Positions 42,779 through 51,764 of a stretch of 64,000 nt of DNA are shown piece after piece. The notes under the pieces are model-generated. The model saw only the letters and a program-made list of their open reading frames with translations. It was not told the DNA's origin and did not search any database. Position 1 is the stretch's first letter, and each line of letters starts with the position of its first letter. The position numbers were made by a program, and so were the translations under genes. The stretch covers positions 62,001-126,000 of the forward strand of contig NZ_JAVAMO010000015.1 in the NCBI RefSeq assembly GCF_030758345.1, in the 5' to 3' direction. Origin of the DNA: Ruegeria discodermiae (GTDB taxonomy: Bacteria; Pseudomonadota; Alphaproteobacteria; Rhodobacterales; Rhodobacteraceae).

Positions 42779-44866
42779 ATGCCGAAAATAAGCAGTAGCG
42801 CCCTGTTCAGCCCGACGGTTTTGCTGGCGCTTTCGCTCATGGCAGTGATCGTCATGATGATCCTGCCGATGCCCGCCTGGATCCTGGATATCGGTCTGGC
42901 CGCGTCTTTTGCACTGGCAATCCTGATCTTCACCATCACGCTATTCATCGAACGACCACTGGATTTTTCGTCCTTCCCCACCATCCTGCTGGCGTCGCTC
43001 ATGCTGCGCCTGTCGCTCAACGTGTCCTCGACCAAACTGATCATCGGCGAGGGTCACACGGGTACCGGCGCGGCGGGCGGCGTGATTGAAGGGTTTGCTC
43101 ATTTTGTCATGGGCGGCAGCATCTTTCTGGGCCTCGTGGTGTTTGGTGTTCTGCTGATCGTCAATTTCATGGTGATCACAAAAGGTGCCGCGCGCATGGC
43201 CGAAGTTGGCGCGCGCTTTGCGTTGGACGGTATGCCCGGCAAACAGCTGGCAATTGACAGCGATATGTCCGCTGGTGCGATCGACCATACCGAAGCCAAG
43301 GAGCGGCGCGAGCGAGAACAACAGGAAACCACATTCTTTGGCTCGCTGGATGGGGCGTCGAAATTCGTCAAGGGTGATGCGGTGGCGGGCCTGCTGATCA
43401 CCCTGCTCAATCTGATCATGGGCCTGATCATGGGCATCGTCGTGCATGACATGCCCGTCTCTTCTGCGTTTGAAAGCTATGCGATCCTGACGGTCGGAGA
43501 CGGGTTGGTGTCGCAGATCCCGGCGGTGATCATTTCCATCGCATCGGCGTTGCTTCTGGCGCGCGGCGGAACCCAAGGCGCAACCGATACAGCCCTGCTT
43601 GCACAATTGAGCCGACACCCCGCCGCGTTGGCGACAGTTGCCGTGCTGATGGCGCTTTTTGCGCTGATGCCCGGCCTTCCGTTTCTGCCCTTCATTCTAG
43701 GCGGTGCGGTGTTGGGATTTGCCGCGCGCAAAATGCATCTAAAGGCCGCGCTCGCATCGGACCCGACCACTACCGAAGAAGAAGTACAACAAGACGCACC
43801 GCGCATGTCGCTCGCTGACATTCTGGACCTTGACGACGTGCATCTGGAGTTTGCCCCTGATCTGGTTGCGATGGTGCTGGATCCGGGGACCGGGCTGGAC
43901 GCGCGGATCGCCAATATGCGCAATCATGTGGCTTCGGTCTATGGGCTGATCCTGCCGGACATTCGGTTGACGGATAAGGCCGAACTGCCTGCGGGCACCT
44001 ACATCATCAAAGTGCAAGGGGTCGAACAGGTCCGGGGGGTGCTGCATCCCGATCTGGTGCTGGCGCTGGTGCCCGATGGAGCCGACGCACTGCCCAGCGG
44101 ACCTGATGTCGCAGAACCGGTTTATGGTGCCCCGGCGCGCTGGATTGCACCCAAGGATCAGGATGCCGCAGCAGTGGCCGGGGCAACGCTTGTTACCCCG
44201 CCCGAAATCCTCGCCACTCACCTGCTTGAGGTGATCAAGCAGAACTTCGCACGCCTCCTGACCCTGAAATCCCTGCGTCGCCTGCTGTCTGAGATGACCC
44301 AGCTCAGCGACGCCACCCGCGCCGAGGCGAACCGCAAGATGCTGGATGAGTTGATCCCCGACAAAGTGCCGATCGACTGCCTGCACTCGGTGTTGCGCCT
44401 GCTGCTAGAAGAGAGGGTCTCGATCAGAAATATGCCGCTGATCCTGGAAACGCTAGCCGAGGCGCGGGTATCGACCACTCAGCCGGAAAGCATCTGCGAG
44501 ATGGTGCGCCAGCGCCTCGGCTTCCAGCTGGTGGCAGAGATGAAACGCGAGGATGGGACCATCCCGCTGGTTCAACTTGCCCCGGAGTGGGAGGATACCT
44601 TTACCAGCTACCAACTTGACGGGGTGCCGTCCGGCCATGACATCGCATTGCCGCCCGATCTCTTCAGTCGCCTCGGCGAAGGGGTCACCGAGCAGTTCGA
44701 TCAAAGCTCGCGGCAGGGTGTTTTCCCGGCGCTGGTGACCTCCACCCGACGGCGGCGGTTTCTGCATACCATCATGCGCGCGCGCGGACTGGCCAACCCG
44801 GTCCTGTCCTTCGAGGAAATCGGGCTAGAGGCGCGACCCTCGCTGGTCGGCGTTGTCGCGGCCTGA
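42779..44866 (+). CDS. flhA: Flagellar export gate protein FlhA
   Basis: The largest export-gate protein, which couples the proton motive force to export and binds chaperones. The 695-aa protein has about eight N-terminal helices (to about 305) with the FHIPEP region around SFPTILLASLMLRLSLNVSS and GDAVAGLLITLLNLIMGL, and a C-terminal cytosolic domain with LQNFARLL-like EVIKQNFARLLTLKSLRRLL and the end VLSFEEIGLEARPSLVG. Length and layout match FlhA. It overlaps fliR (TGATG). Confidence 0.97.
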   Translation: MPKISSSALFSPTVLLALSLMAVIVMMILPMPAWILDIGLAASFALAILIFTITLFIERPLDFSSFPTILLASLMLRLSLNVSSTKLIIGEGHTGTGAAGGVIEGFAHFVMGGSIFLGLVVFGVLLIVNFMVITKGAARMAEVGARFALDGMPGKQLAIDSDMSAGAIDHTEAKERREREQQETTFFGSLDGASKFVKGDAVAGLLITLLNLIMGLIMGIVVHDMPVSSAFESYAILTVGDGLVSQIPAVIISIASALLLARGGTQGATDTALLAQLSRHPAALATVAVLMALFALMPGLPFLPFILGGAVLGFAARKMHLKAALASDPTTTEEEVQQDAPRMSLADILDLDDVHLEFAPDLVAMVLDPGTGLDARIANMRNHVASVYGLILPDIRLTDKAELPAGTYIIKVQGVEQVRGVLHPDLVLALVPDGADALPSGPDVAEPVYGAPARWIAPKDQDAAAVAGATLVTPPEILATHLLEVIKQNFARLLTLKSLRRLLSEMTQLSDATRAEANRKMLDELIPDKVPIDCLHSVLRLLLEERVSIRNMPLILETLAEARVSTTQPESICEMVRQRLGFQLVAEMKREDGTIPLVQLAPEWEDTFTSYQLDGVPSGHDIALPPDLFSRLGEGVTEQFDQSSRQGVFPALVTSTRRRRFLHTIMRARGLANPVLSFEEIGLEARPSLVGVVAA

Positions 44867-45624
44867 TGGAACTCCTGTCAGATCGCCTGAGTGCCGAAGT
44901 CACCCACCTGCTCATGGTGTTTCTGCGCGTCGGCGCTGCGGTTTCGCTGTTCCCCGGTTTCGGGAACAGAACCCTATCGGCACGTGTGAAACTGGCGATC
45001 GCACTGGTCTTCTCGCTGATCGTCACGCCGGCCACCCCGGGCCCGGGTATTCTGAGCTTTGCGCAAATTCTGAGCATTGGCGGCGCTGAAATTCTGACCG
45101 GTCTTGTGTTCGGATTGGCGCTGCGATTGCTGGTTCTGGCACTGCACACTGCCGGGTCCATTGCCGCGCAATCGACCTCGCTGTCGCAAATCCTGGGGGG
45201 CATGGCAGCAGAGCCGATGCCCGCAATGGGCCATGTTCTGGTCTTGTCGGGCATCACCCTCGCGATTGTGCTTGGCATGCATGTCCGGGTGGCGGAATAC
45301 CTGATCCAGTCCTACATCCTGCTGCCGACCGGCAGCGCCATCGCCCCGCAGGATCTGGCAAGCTGGGGCACAGGCCAGGTGGCGCGCATGTTCGCGCTCG
45401 CGCTACCGCTGGCGGCCCCGTTCGTGATCGCATCGCTTGTCTACAATCTGGCTCTTGGGGCGATCAACCGCGCCATGCCGCAGCTCATGGTGGCTTTTGT
45501 CGGCGCCCCGTTCATCACCTTCGGAGGGTTGTTTTTGCTATTCGCAGGTGCACCGCTGCTGCTGATGCTATGGCACGACGCCTTGCTGCAAACCCTCGCT
45601 GATCCATTGGGAGCACCACCATGA
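44866..45624 (+). CDS. fliR: Flagellar export gate protein FliR
   Basis: A channel subunit that joins FliP and FliQ. The 252-aa protein has about six hydrophobic helices with the family segments FLRVGAAVSLFPGFGNRTLS, AGSIAAQSTSLSQIL and YNLALGAINRAMPQLMV. Its stop overlaps the flhB start (ATGA). Confidence 0.95.
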   Translation: MELLSDRLSAEVTHLLMVFLRVGAAVSLFPGFGNRTLSARVKLAIALVFSLIVTPATPGPGILSFAQILSIGGAEILTGLVFGLALRLLVLALHTAGSIAAQSTSLSQILGGMAAEPMPAMGHVLVLSGITLAIVLGMHVRVAEYLIQSYILLPTGSAIAPQDLASWGTGQVARMFALALPLAAPFVIASLVYNLALGAINRAMPQLMVAFVGAPFITFGGLFLLFAGAPLLLMLWHDALLQTLADPLGAPP

Positions 45625-46709
45625 GCGGTCCCGAGGACGGGGAAGACAAGTCATTTGAACCGACGCCGCGCAAGTTGCAGAAAGCGCGTGAGAAGGGAGA
45701 ACTTGCCCGATCCGCCGACCTGAACATCGCGGCGGTTTACGGTGGCTTCATTCTGACCCTCTTTGTTTTTGGCGCGTCGATGGTCGATCAGGCCGGAACC
45801 GCGATGAGCGTTCTGCTCGGGCAGTCTGATCAGCTGTCCCAAATGATCTTTGACGGCCCGGCACAGGCACCTGTTGGAGGGGTGCTGTCGACTGTGACTG
45901 TCGCGATTCTGCCGCTTTTTCTGGTGCCCGCTGCAGCTGTGATCCTGTCTGTGGTCGCACAGCAAGCCTTTGTGGTCGCGCCTGCCAAGATCAAACCGAA
46001 ACTGTCCAAGATCTCACTTATCTCAAATGCGAAGAATAAATACGGCCGCAGCGGGTTGTTCGAGTTCGCCAAGAGCTTTCTTAAGCTGGTGACCTATGGG
46101 CTTTGCCTGGCGCTGTTTCTGAAAGCGGATCTGAACGCCATTCTGACCTCGGGCGCCGCTGGTGCCCGCCCAGCCGTGGTGGTGATGATGGCGACGGTAC
46201 TGCAATTCCTGATGATCGTTTTCGTGATCGCGCTGGCGATCGGAAGTATCGACTTCCTGTGGCAGCGCGCCGAGCATCTGCGCAAGAACCGAATGACCCG
46301 AAAGGAGTTCACCGACGAGATGAAGGAATCCGATGGTGATCCGCATATGAAGAACAGCCGCCGCCAGCGTGGCCAGGAAATCGCGATGAATCAGATGATT
46401 CAGGATGTTCCCGATGCAGATGTGGTGATCGTGAACCCCACCCATTTCGCAGTGGCTTTGAAATGGTCACGCCTGCCGGGATCCGCGCCGATCTGTGTTG
46501 CAAAGGGCGTTGATGAAATCGCGGCGGTCATTCGTGAAACCGCGATCTCGTCGGGGGTGCCGATCCATTCCGACCCGCCAGCCGCACGCAGCCTGCATGC
46601 CAGTGTCGAGATCGGACAGGAAATCGACGCCGCGCATTATCAGGCGGTCGCAGCCGCGATCCGGTTCGCCGAGAAAATGCGCAAGAAAGCCAGGGGGCGG
46701 GTCCATTGA
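45621..46709 (+). CDS. flhB: Flagellar export switch protein FlhB
   Basis: Controls the substrate switch from rod/hook to filament export. The 362-aa protein begins with EDKSFEPTPRKLQKAREKGE, has four membrane helices and a cytosolic domain with the autocleavage site NPTH (residues 272-275, in DVVIVNPTHFAVAL). The C-terminus is short, as usual. It is followed by a fliJ-like gene starting at a TTG that overlaps the stop. Confidence 0.97.
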   Translation: MSGPEDGEDKSFEPTPRKLQKAREKGELARSADLNIAAVYGGFILTLFVFGASMVDQAGTAMSVLLGQSDQLSQMIFDGPAQAPVGGVLSTVTVAILPLFLVPAAAVILSVVAQQAFVVAPAKIKPKLSKISLISNAKNKYGRSGLFEFAKSFLKLVTYGLCLALFLKADLNAILTSGAAGARPAVVVMMATVLQFLMIVFVIALAIGSIDFLWQRAEHLRKNRMTRKEFTDEMKESDGDPHMKNSRRQRGQEIAMNQMIQDVPDADVVIVNPTHFAVALKWSRLPGSAPICVAKGVDEIAAVIRETAISSGVPIHSDPPAARSLHASVEIGQEIDAAHYQAVAAAIRFAEKMRKKARGRVH

Positions 46710-47137
46710 AGGCTGGAAGTCTCGACAGATTGGTTCGAGCGAGCGAAGCTCAGTATCTTCTCGAATATGAAAAGATCAGGTCTCTTGTTGAACGCGAGGC
46801 AGCCATCAGTCACCGCCTGGCCGAGTTGGCAGGGCATAGCCGGCGCGCTTGCGAGACTGATAGCGGCTATGCCCAAAGTGGTGCGCATGCCCGTTGGGAA
46901 AGCTGGGCAGGACAGATGGCGGCGGTCTTGAATACCGAACTGGCGCAGATTCGAGCCCAGAGGCAAAATCTCGACGACCAGATGCGCAAGGCTTTTGCGC
47001 GCCAAACAGCGCTTAAGGCATTGAACAAGTCAAACATTTTGCGCCAAAAGCATGAACTTGGCGTAGCCAAAACCGCTCAATTGGAACAATTGGCGGTTAT
47101 CTGCGCGCCCAAAAACCGTGATGTGTCCACTCAGTAA
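46706..47137 (+). CDS. FliJ-like coiled-coil protein
   Basis: The 143-aa protein is almost all helical with charged heptads (YLLEYEKIRSLVEREAAISH, NTELAQIRAQRQNLDDQM), the layout of the FliJ export-ATPase stalk. Position after flhB fits a flagellar role, but FliJ proteins have weak sequence identity. The start is TTG, coupled to the flhB stop. It overlaps the convergent FliL-like gene by seven bases. Confidence 0.65.
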   Translation: MKAGSLDRLVRASEAQYLLEYEKIRSLVEREAAISHRLAELAGHSRRACETDSGYAQSGAHARWESWAGQMAAVLNTELAQIRAQRQNLDDQMRKAFARQTALKALNKSNILRQKHELGVAKTAQLEQLAVICAPKNRDVSTQ

Positions 47138-47628
47138 TTGTCCTGCCGGGCGATATCCACGATCAGAACCGCATGCACCACATCAGGACCCAATTCGTGC
47201 TGGGCGGCATCCAACAGGGCCTGCCGCAGCGGGTCCAGCTTGCCCGACATCGTGAAGGCCCCATCGAAACCGCCGGTATTGGCATGGTCGAACAGAACCT
47301 GCAGGAAAGCATCCCGCAGCTTGGGTTCACGTGCATAAAACGGCTCGCTTGTGCCCGGTGCCACTTCGAGGCTCAGCGCCAGATTGGCCAGGCCCGCCAA
47401 ATGCTCGCCATCCAGGAGTGGAACCACGAACTGCTTACTCATCTTGAGGAACTCGTGATCGCCTGATGTGCCCTCAGACTTCGACTTGGATTTCTCTTTC
47501 TTCTTTTCTGGAACATCCTGTTCGGTTTCGACCTTCGCCTCCTTCTGCCCTCCGGTCAGCGCGGTCCCGGCAAAGACCCCGAGCGCAATCCCAACCAACG
47601 GCAGTATGAACAAAAGCAATTTACGCAT
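47131..47628 (-). CDS. Second FliL-like basal-body-associated protein
   Basis: The 165-aa protein has one N-terminal membrane helix (LLLFILPLVGIALGVFAG), a Lys/Glu/Ser-rich linker (KKKEKSKSKSEG), and a periplasmic FliL-type domain (FVVPLL to VVHAVLIVDIARQDN). It is the last gene of the flgB operon and differs clearly from the FliL at 37426. A second FliL-like protein at the end of the rod/ring operon suggests a specialised role. Confidence 0.8.
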   Translation of the reverse strand: MRKLLLFILPLVGIALGVFAGTALTGGQKEAKVETEQDVPEKKKEKSKSKSEGTSGDHEFLKMSKQFVVPLLDGEHLAGLANLALSLEVAPGTSEPFYAREPKLRDAFLQVLFDHANTGGFDGAFTMSGKLDPLRQALLDAAQHELGPDVVHAVLIVDIARQDNY

Positions 47629-47639
47629 GATCGAATTCC

Positions 47640-48377
47640 TCAGAATGGCAGAACGGCGTCCAGCACCTGCTGGCCGTATCGCGCCTGCTGGGCGTCGGTA
47701 AGCTGACCTCTGCCACCATAGGATACCCGGGCCGAGGCGATCTTGTCATAGGTGATCTGGTTTTGTCGCGAGATGTCTTCGGGGCGCACAAAGCCCGATA
47801 CGAGCAACTCGCGCAGTTCAAAATTAACCCGCAGCTCCTGCGAGCCGCTGATCGAGAGTACGCCGTTCGGCAGAACATCAACCACCGTGGCCGCAACACG
47901 TAGTGTCAGCTTTTCCTTACGTTTGACCGAACCCTGGCCGGTGTTTTTGCTTTGGCTGTCGATCGCAACCGCATCCGCAAGCGAGGCACCCTCAGGCAGC
48001 TTGTCCTGCAACCGTTGCGGCGCGCCAAATAGTTCGGCCACCTCCAGCGTTTCCGAACCGCCACGGGATCGTTTGGTGCCGTTCGAAATCTCGGCTTTTT
48101 CGTCGATTTCGATCACCACCGTAAGGATGTCGCCCTTTTTCATCGCCCGCCGGTCACCGAGCAGGGACCTCTGACCGCCGCTCCAGAGCGAGGATTGATC
48201 GACCGTGCGCTGATCGGGTGCATGCAGCGGCAATCCCGGCCACAACATTGCGACCTGTTCGGGGGAATCCTCGTTATCCGACAGGCTGGGCGGGCGCCCG
48301 AGATGGTCGAGCCGACCACAGGCGACCTGTAGCATGCCAAAGCTCAGAAAAAGAAGCGCGGGTTTGGACAGTTTCAT
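47640..48377 (-). CDS. flgH: Flagellar L-ring protein FlgH
   Basis: The outer-membrane bushing of the rod. The 245-aa lipoprotein has a lipobox near residue 20 (GMLQVAC), SSLWSGGQRSLLGDRRAMKKGD and the conserved LTLRVAATVVDVLPNGVLSI with GSQELRVNFELRELLVSG. The ATG at 48377 overlaps the flgA stop (TGATG) behind GAGG; a TTG three bases upstream was rejected. Confidence 0.95.
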   Translation of the reverse strand: MKLSKPALLFLSFGMLQVACGRLDHLGRPPSLSDNEDSPEQVAMLWPGLPLHAPDQRTVDQSSLWSGGQRSLLGDRRAMKKGDILTVVIEIDEKAEISNGTKRSRGGSETLEVAELFGAPQRLQDKLPEGASLADAVAIDSQSKNTGQGSVKRKEKLTLRVAATVVDVLPNGVLSISGSQELRVNFELRELLVSGFVRPEDISRQNQITYDKIASARVSYGGRGQLTDAQQARYGQQVLDAVLPF

Positions 48378-48793
48378 CAATCTACCTCGATACGGCCGTC
48401 GGCCATAATCCGGCCGGACAGGGTGGTGCGTGATGCTAGGTTCATCACGCGGATCGTGTCGCCCACAGCACCGCGCCCCAGCGCGCGGCCATCGGCTGTG
48501 ATGGTGAGACCGCTTTGCACGAAGACCAGCGACACCAGATCGTTGCGATCCACGATGGCGGGCGGCACAACGTCGCCCGCGCGAATGGGACGGCCGGGAT
48601 AGAGCGTCACGCGCGCCTCATAGCCCACCACTTCGGCGGGATGGGCGTAGACGCCCGGCATCTCTCCGGGTTCCTGAACCAGGTCGGTGGGCGCGATCAG
48701 TTCCTTGGCGCGGATCGTGCGGTTTGGTGTAACAATATCGGCCTGCGCAGGCAGTGCGGCGAGCAGCGCAACAGCAGCGAGAATCCTGGCCAT
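48377..48793 (-). CDS. flgA: P-ring assembly chaperone FlgA
   Basis: A periplasmic chaperone for the P-ring protein FlgI. The 138-aa protein has a signal peptide (ILAAVALLAALPAQA) and the SAF-type C-terminal domain with LYPGRPIRAGDVVPPAIVDR, LTITADGRALGRGAVGDTI and VMNLASRTTLSGRI, which is the core of FlgA. It is shorter than enterobacterial FlgA, as is common in alphaproteobacteria. It overlaps flgG (TGATG). Confidence 0.92.
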   Translation of the reverse strand: MARILAAVALLAALPAQADIVTPNRTIRAKELIAPTDLVQEPGEMPGVYAHPAEVVGYEARVTLYPGRPIRAGDVVPPAIVDRNDLVSLVFVQSGLTITADGRALGRGAVGDTIRVMNLASRTTLSGRIMADGRIEVD

Positions 48794-49578
48794 CAGCGCA
48801 CCTGCGTGGTGGCGCCCATCATCTGGTCGACCGCTGAAATCACCTTGGCATTCATCTCGTAGCCGCGCTGCGCCTCGATCAGTTCGGTGATCTCGCGCAC
48901 GGCATCGACGGAGCTGTCCTCAAGATATCCTTGGCGCAATGTGCCCAGCCCGTCTTCGCCCGGTGTGGCGACGGTGGGCGCGCCGGAGGCTTCGGTCTCG
49001 CGGAACAGGTTGCTTCCCACCGCCTCAAGCCCCTTGGCATTAGTGAAACTCGACAGGTTGAGTTGGCCCAGCAACTGCCCTTCGGCGGTGTCGTCGAAAT
49101 AGGCATAGACCTCTCCGGCGCCATTTATAGTGATCGAGCGCGCATCTTCGGGAATGGTGACCTCAGGGGTGACCGGAAAGCCGTCGGAGGTAACGATCAA
49201 ACCATCGGCAGACCGTTTCAGGCTGCCATCGCGGGTATAGGCCGTCGCGCCCGAGGGCAGCGTGACCTCAAGATACCCGCGCCCGTCGATGGCCACATCC
49301 AGCTCGTTGCCGGTGGCCGACAGAGCGCCTTGCTGAATATGCATCGACACCGCTGCGGGCCGCACGCCAAGGCCAAGCTGCACGCCGGTCGGCAGCAGTG
49401 TTCCGTCCGAGGCGTTCACGCTGCCCGGCCGTACCATCTGCTGATAATGCAGATCGGCGAACTCGGCCCGACGGGCGTTGTAGCCGGTGGTGTTCATATT
49501 CGCGAGGTTGTTCGAAATCGTCTCGACCCGCATCTGCTGGGCGGTCATGCCGGTGGCGGCAATTTTCAGGGCACGCAT
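48793..49578 (-). CDS. flgG: Distal rod protein FlgG
   Basis: The 261-aa protein is the canonical distal rod length. It has the rod N-terminus AATGMTAQQMRVETISNNLA, the central LPTGVQLGLGV region, and the C-terminal helix VREITELIEAQRGYEMNAKV. The N- and C-terminal helices pack the rod. Confidence 0.97.
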   Translation of the reverse strand: MRALKIAATGMTAQQMRVETISNNLANMNTTGYNARRAEFADLHYQQMVRPGSVNASDGTLLPTGVQLGLGVRPAAVSMHIQQGALSATGNELDVAIDGRGYLEVTLPSGATAYTRDGSLKRSADGLIVTSDGFPVTPEVTIPEDARSITINGAGEVYAYFDDTAEGQLLGQLNLSSFTNAKGLEAVGSNLFRETEASGAPTVATPGEDGLGTLRQGYLEDSSVDAVREITELIEAQRGYEMNAKVISAVDQMMGATTQVR

Positions 49579-49599
49579 CGGTCGCTCCTTCCTTGTGAT

Positions 49600-50313
49600 C
49601 TATCGCAGCAACGCTTTGACGGCGTCGCGGATACGTTTGTCTTCGGCATCCAGAAAGCTCTGGCCCAGCTCATAGGCGCGTTGAACCTCGACCATCCGCG
49701 CCATCTGTCCGACCGCATTAACGTTAGAGCCTTCAACAAATCCGTGCAGGATTGTGGCACTTTCTGCCGGTTCGAAACCGCCGGGGGCGTGGAACATTAC
49801 GCCGCCTTCGCGGATCAGGTCGCCCCGTTCGGTCGGGGCAAAGACGCCGATCTGCCCGACCAACTGGCCATCGGCGCTGATCGTGCCATCAGCAGAGACG
49901 CTGAGGCTTGTCGCATCGGGCGGGATGAAGACCGGCGCGCCGCCGGGATCGAGCACGCGGTGCCCTTCGGCGTTGACCAGATCGCCATGCGCATTGGCGC
50001 TGAACCCTCCGGCGCGAGTCAGCCGCTCGCCCGAGGGCGTTTCGACCAGAAAGAAACCGTCTCCTTCGATGGCGAAGTCGAAGCGACCGCCGGTCTGGGT
50101 CAGCACGCCTTGCGTGAACGAGGTATTGCGAACCTCGCCCCGGCTCATCGAGACCGACGGGTGGCCGCCGGTATCCTTCACGAACTCGGAAAAGACGATG
50201 CCCTCCTGCCGGTAGCCGGCGGTGGCGAGATTGGCGATGTTGTTGGCGACGACCCGGATCTCGTTCCTCAGGCCCACCTGGCGCGACAGCGCGGCATATC
50301 CGGCAGTATCCAT
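49600..50313 (-). CDS. flgF: Proximal rod protein FlgF
   Basis: The 237-aa rod protein begins MDTAGYAALSRQVGLRNEIR, with VVANNIANLATAGYRQEG, the signature of rod/hook proteins, and ends MVEVQRAYELGQSFLDAEDK. The ATG at 50313 overlaps the fliQ stop (TGATG). The open frame upstream of it lies within fliQ and is a shadow. Confidence 0.95.
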   Translation of the reverse strand: MDTAGYAALSRQVGLRNEIRVVANNIANLATAGYRQEGIVFSEFVKDTGGHPSVSMSRGEVRNTSFTQGVLTQTGGRFDFAIEGDGFFLVETPSGERLTRAGGFSANAHGDLVNAEGHRVLDPGGAPVFIPPDATSLSVSADGTISADGQLVGQIGVFAPTERGDLIREGGVMFHAPGGFEPAESATILHGFVEGSNVNAVGQMARMVEVQRAYELGQSFLDAEDKRIRDAVKALLR

Positions 50314-50585
50314 CAATTGCCTCCGATTATTAGTGTCAGAACTGTGGCCTGAAAGAACGAAACCAGCGTTTGTGTCATGAAGCCCATCGACATCCAGAAC
50401 ACGATCACGATCGCGGCCAGCTTGGGTACGAATGTCAGCGTCATTTCCTGGATCGAGGTCAGCGCCTGGAACAGGCCAACGACCAGGCCAGTGACCAAAG
50501 CAACCGTCAGGATTGGCAACGAAGTCACGACCGCGATCCATAACGATTGCCGCAACACGTCGTAAAACTGGCCTTCACTCAGCAT
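50313..50585 (-). CDS. fliQ: Flagellar export gate protein FliQ
   Basis: The 90-aa protein has two hydrophobic helices with the FliQ segments LTVALVTGLVVGLFQALTSI and LTFVPKLAAIVIVFWMS. It binds FliP and FliR in the gate. It lies between fliE and flgF. Confidence 0.95.
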   Translation of the reverse strand: MLSEGQFYDVLRQSLWIAVVTSLPILTVALVTGLVVGLFQALTSIQEMTLTFVPKLAAIVIVFWMSMGFMTQTLVSFFQATVLTLIIGGN

Positions 50586-50588
50586 AGC

Positions 50589-50873
50589 TCAGACCGGCAT
50601 TCTCAGGATTTCCTGATAGGCCTCGACCACCTTGTTGCGCACGGTCACCGCAGTTTCGACCGCAAGCTCGGTCTGGGCCAGAGCCTGTACCAGCGCATGC
50701 GGGTCGGCCTGGCCGGTCATGGCAGATTGCGACAACATCTCGCTGTGGCGCAAAGTGCTTGCAAAATCCTGAAACGCGCCGCCCAGGGCCGCGCCCTCGG
50801 GGGCGGGGCCGGGTTTGGTTGCAGGCCGGGCAGAGGCATAGCTCTGCGCCGCCGAAAGAGATTGGATATCCAT
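50589..50873 (-). CDS. fliE: Rod adaptor protein FliE
   Basis: The 94-aa protein connects the MS ring and rod. It has no signal peptide, as expected for a flagellar export substrate, and the conserved C-terminal DPHALVQALAQTELAVETAV followed by VRNKVVEAYQEILRMPV. Confidence 0.93.
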   Translation of the reverse strand: MDIQSLSAAQSYASARPATKPGPAPEGAALGGAFQDFASTLRHSEMLSQSAMTGQADPHALVQALAQTELAVETAVTVRNKVVEAYQEILRMPV

Positions 50874-50885
50874 TCTGGCTGTCCT

Positions 50886-51278
50886 TTATTTTCTGAGAAG
50901 ATCCATCAGCGACGATGACATCTGCCGCGCCTGATCGAACATTTTGAGATTGGCCTCATAGCTGCGCTGCGCTTCGCGCGCGTCGGCGATTTCCAGCATC
51001 AGATTGACGTTGGATCCCTGATAGTGCCCGCTGGCATCCGCCATCGGATGGGCGGGGTCGTGAATGCGCGGCAGCTTGCTGCGATCAAGCCGCACGCGCC
51101 CGTTCTTGACGAGTTCCACCACCTCACCGGAGAGGGCCATCGATTCAAAAGGCACTGTTTTGCGCCGATAGCCCGGGGTATCCGCGTTCGAGATGTTTTC
51201 TGCCGTATGACGCAGCCGCATGGCCTGTGCGCGCAACGCGCTGGCTGTGACTTTCAGCGTATTGGAGAACTCGTTCAT
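50886..51278 (-). CDS. flgC: Proximal rod protein FlgC
   Basis: The 130-aa protein has the rod N-terminal ALRAQAMRLRHTAENISNAD, TPGYRRKTVPFE and the C-terminal REAQRSYEANLKMFDQARQM. The ATG at 51278 lies behind GAGGGGGG; an in-frame GTG at 51293 would overlap the flgB stop and is less likely. Confidence 0.95.
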   Translation of the reverse strand: MNEFSNTLKVTASALRAQAMRLRHTAENISNADTPGYRRKTVPFESMALSGEVVELVKNGRVRLDRSKLPRIHDPAHPMADASGHYQGSNVNLMLEIADAREAQRSYEANLKMFDQARQMSSSLMDLLRK

Positions 51279-51289
51279 CTCAGCCCCCC

Positions 51290-51679
51290 TCACCCGCGTC
51301 CAAGACCGGTACGCAGCACGGTCAGCGCGGATTTGTAGATCGCCATAGCCCGGTCATGCTGACGTTTCGCGTCCACCGCGTTCAACATTTGCTCTTCGAT
51401 AGAAATGCTGTTGCCGTTGGGGTCGGCAGGGGCGTCTGCCGTGAATTCGGCGGCAGACCAGTCGGGGCCGCTCTGCCCGTGCATATGGGTGCTGCGGGTA
51501 TTGCGAAAAAGCGACGCGTCGCCGCTTTCGCGTACAAGCGTGCCAAATGGTTTGAGATCCTGCGCCTTGTAGCCGGGCGTGTCGGCATGGGCCATGTTGC
51601 GGGCGATGACGGCATGCCGGTGACCGGCATGTGTGGCCATCGCGTGGGCCGTCGCAAAGACATTCAGTTTGGTGAACAC
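51290..51679 (-). CDS. flgB: Proximal rod protein FlgB
   Basis: The 129-aa protein has AHAMATHAGHRHAVIARNMA, HADTPGYKAQDLKPF and the C-terminal MLNAVDAKRQHDRAMAIYKS typical of FlgB. I chose the GTG at 51679, since GAGGGAG precedes it by about 8 bases and the product starts like other FlgB proteins; the ATG at 51706 would place this ribosome site inside the gene. It is the first gene of the minus-strand rod operon. Confidence 0.88.
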   Translation of the reverse strand: MFTKLNVFATAHAMATHAGHRHAVIARNMAHADTPGYKAQDLKPFGTLVRESGDASLFRNTRSTHMHGQSGPDWSAAEFTADAPADPNGNSISIEEQMLNAVDAKRQHDRAMAIYKSALTVLRTGLGRG

Positions 51680-51702
51680 CGGGGCTTCTCCCTCGATCCG
51701 TT

Positions 51703-51718
51703 TCAATCAAGGCTTAAC
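51703..51718 (+). promoter_or_regulatory. Candidate CtrA site between flgB and fliI
   Basis: TCAA-N7-TTAAC (TCAATCAAGGCTTAAC) matches the CtrA consensus TTAA-N7-TTAAC at eight of nine positions. It lies in the shared region of divergent flgB and fliI, and its position resembles the site at 37365 between fliF and fliL. Confidence 0.6.
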
Positions 51719-51764
51719 CCCGATTCGTTTAGAAACGGTTTGCGACAACCTACCGGAGCGTCCG

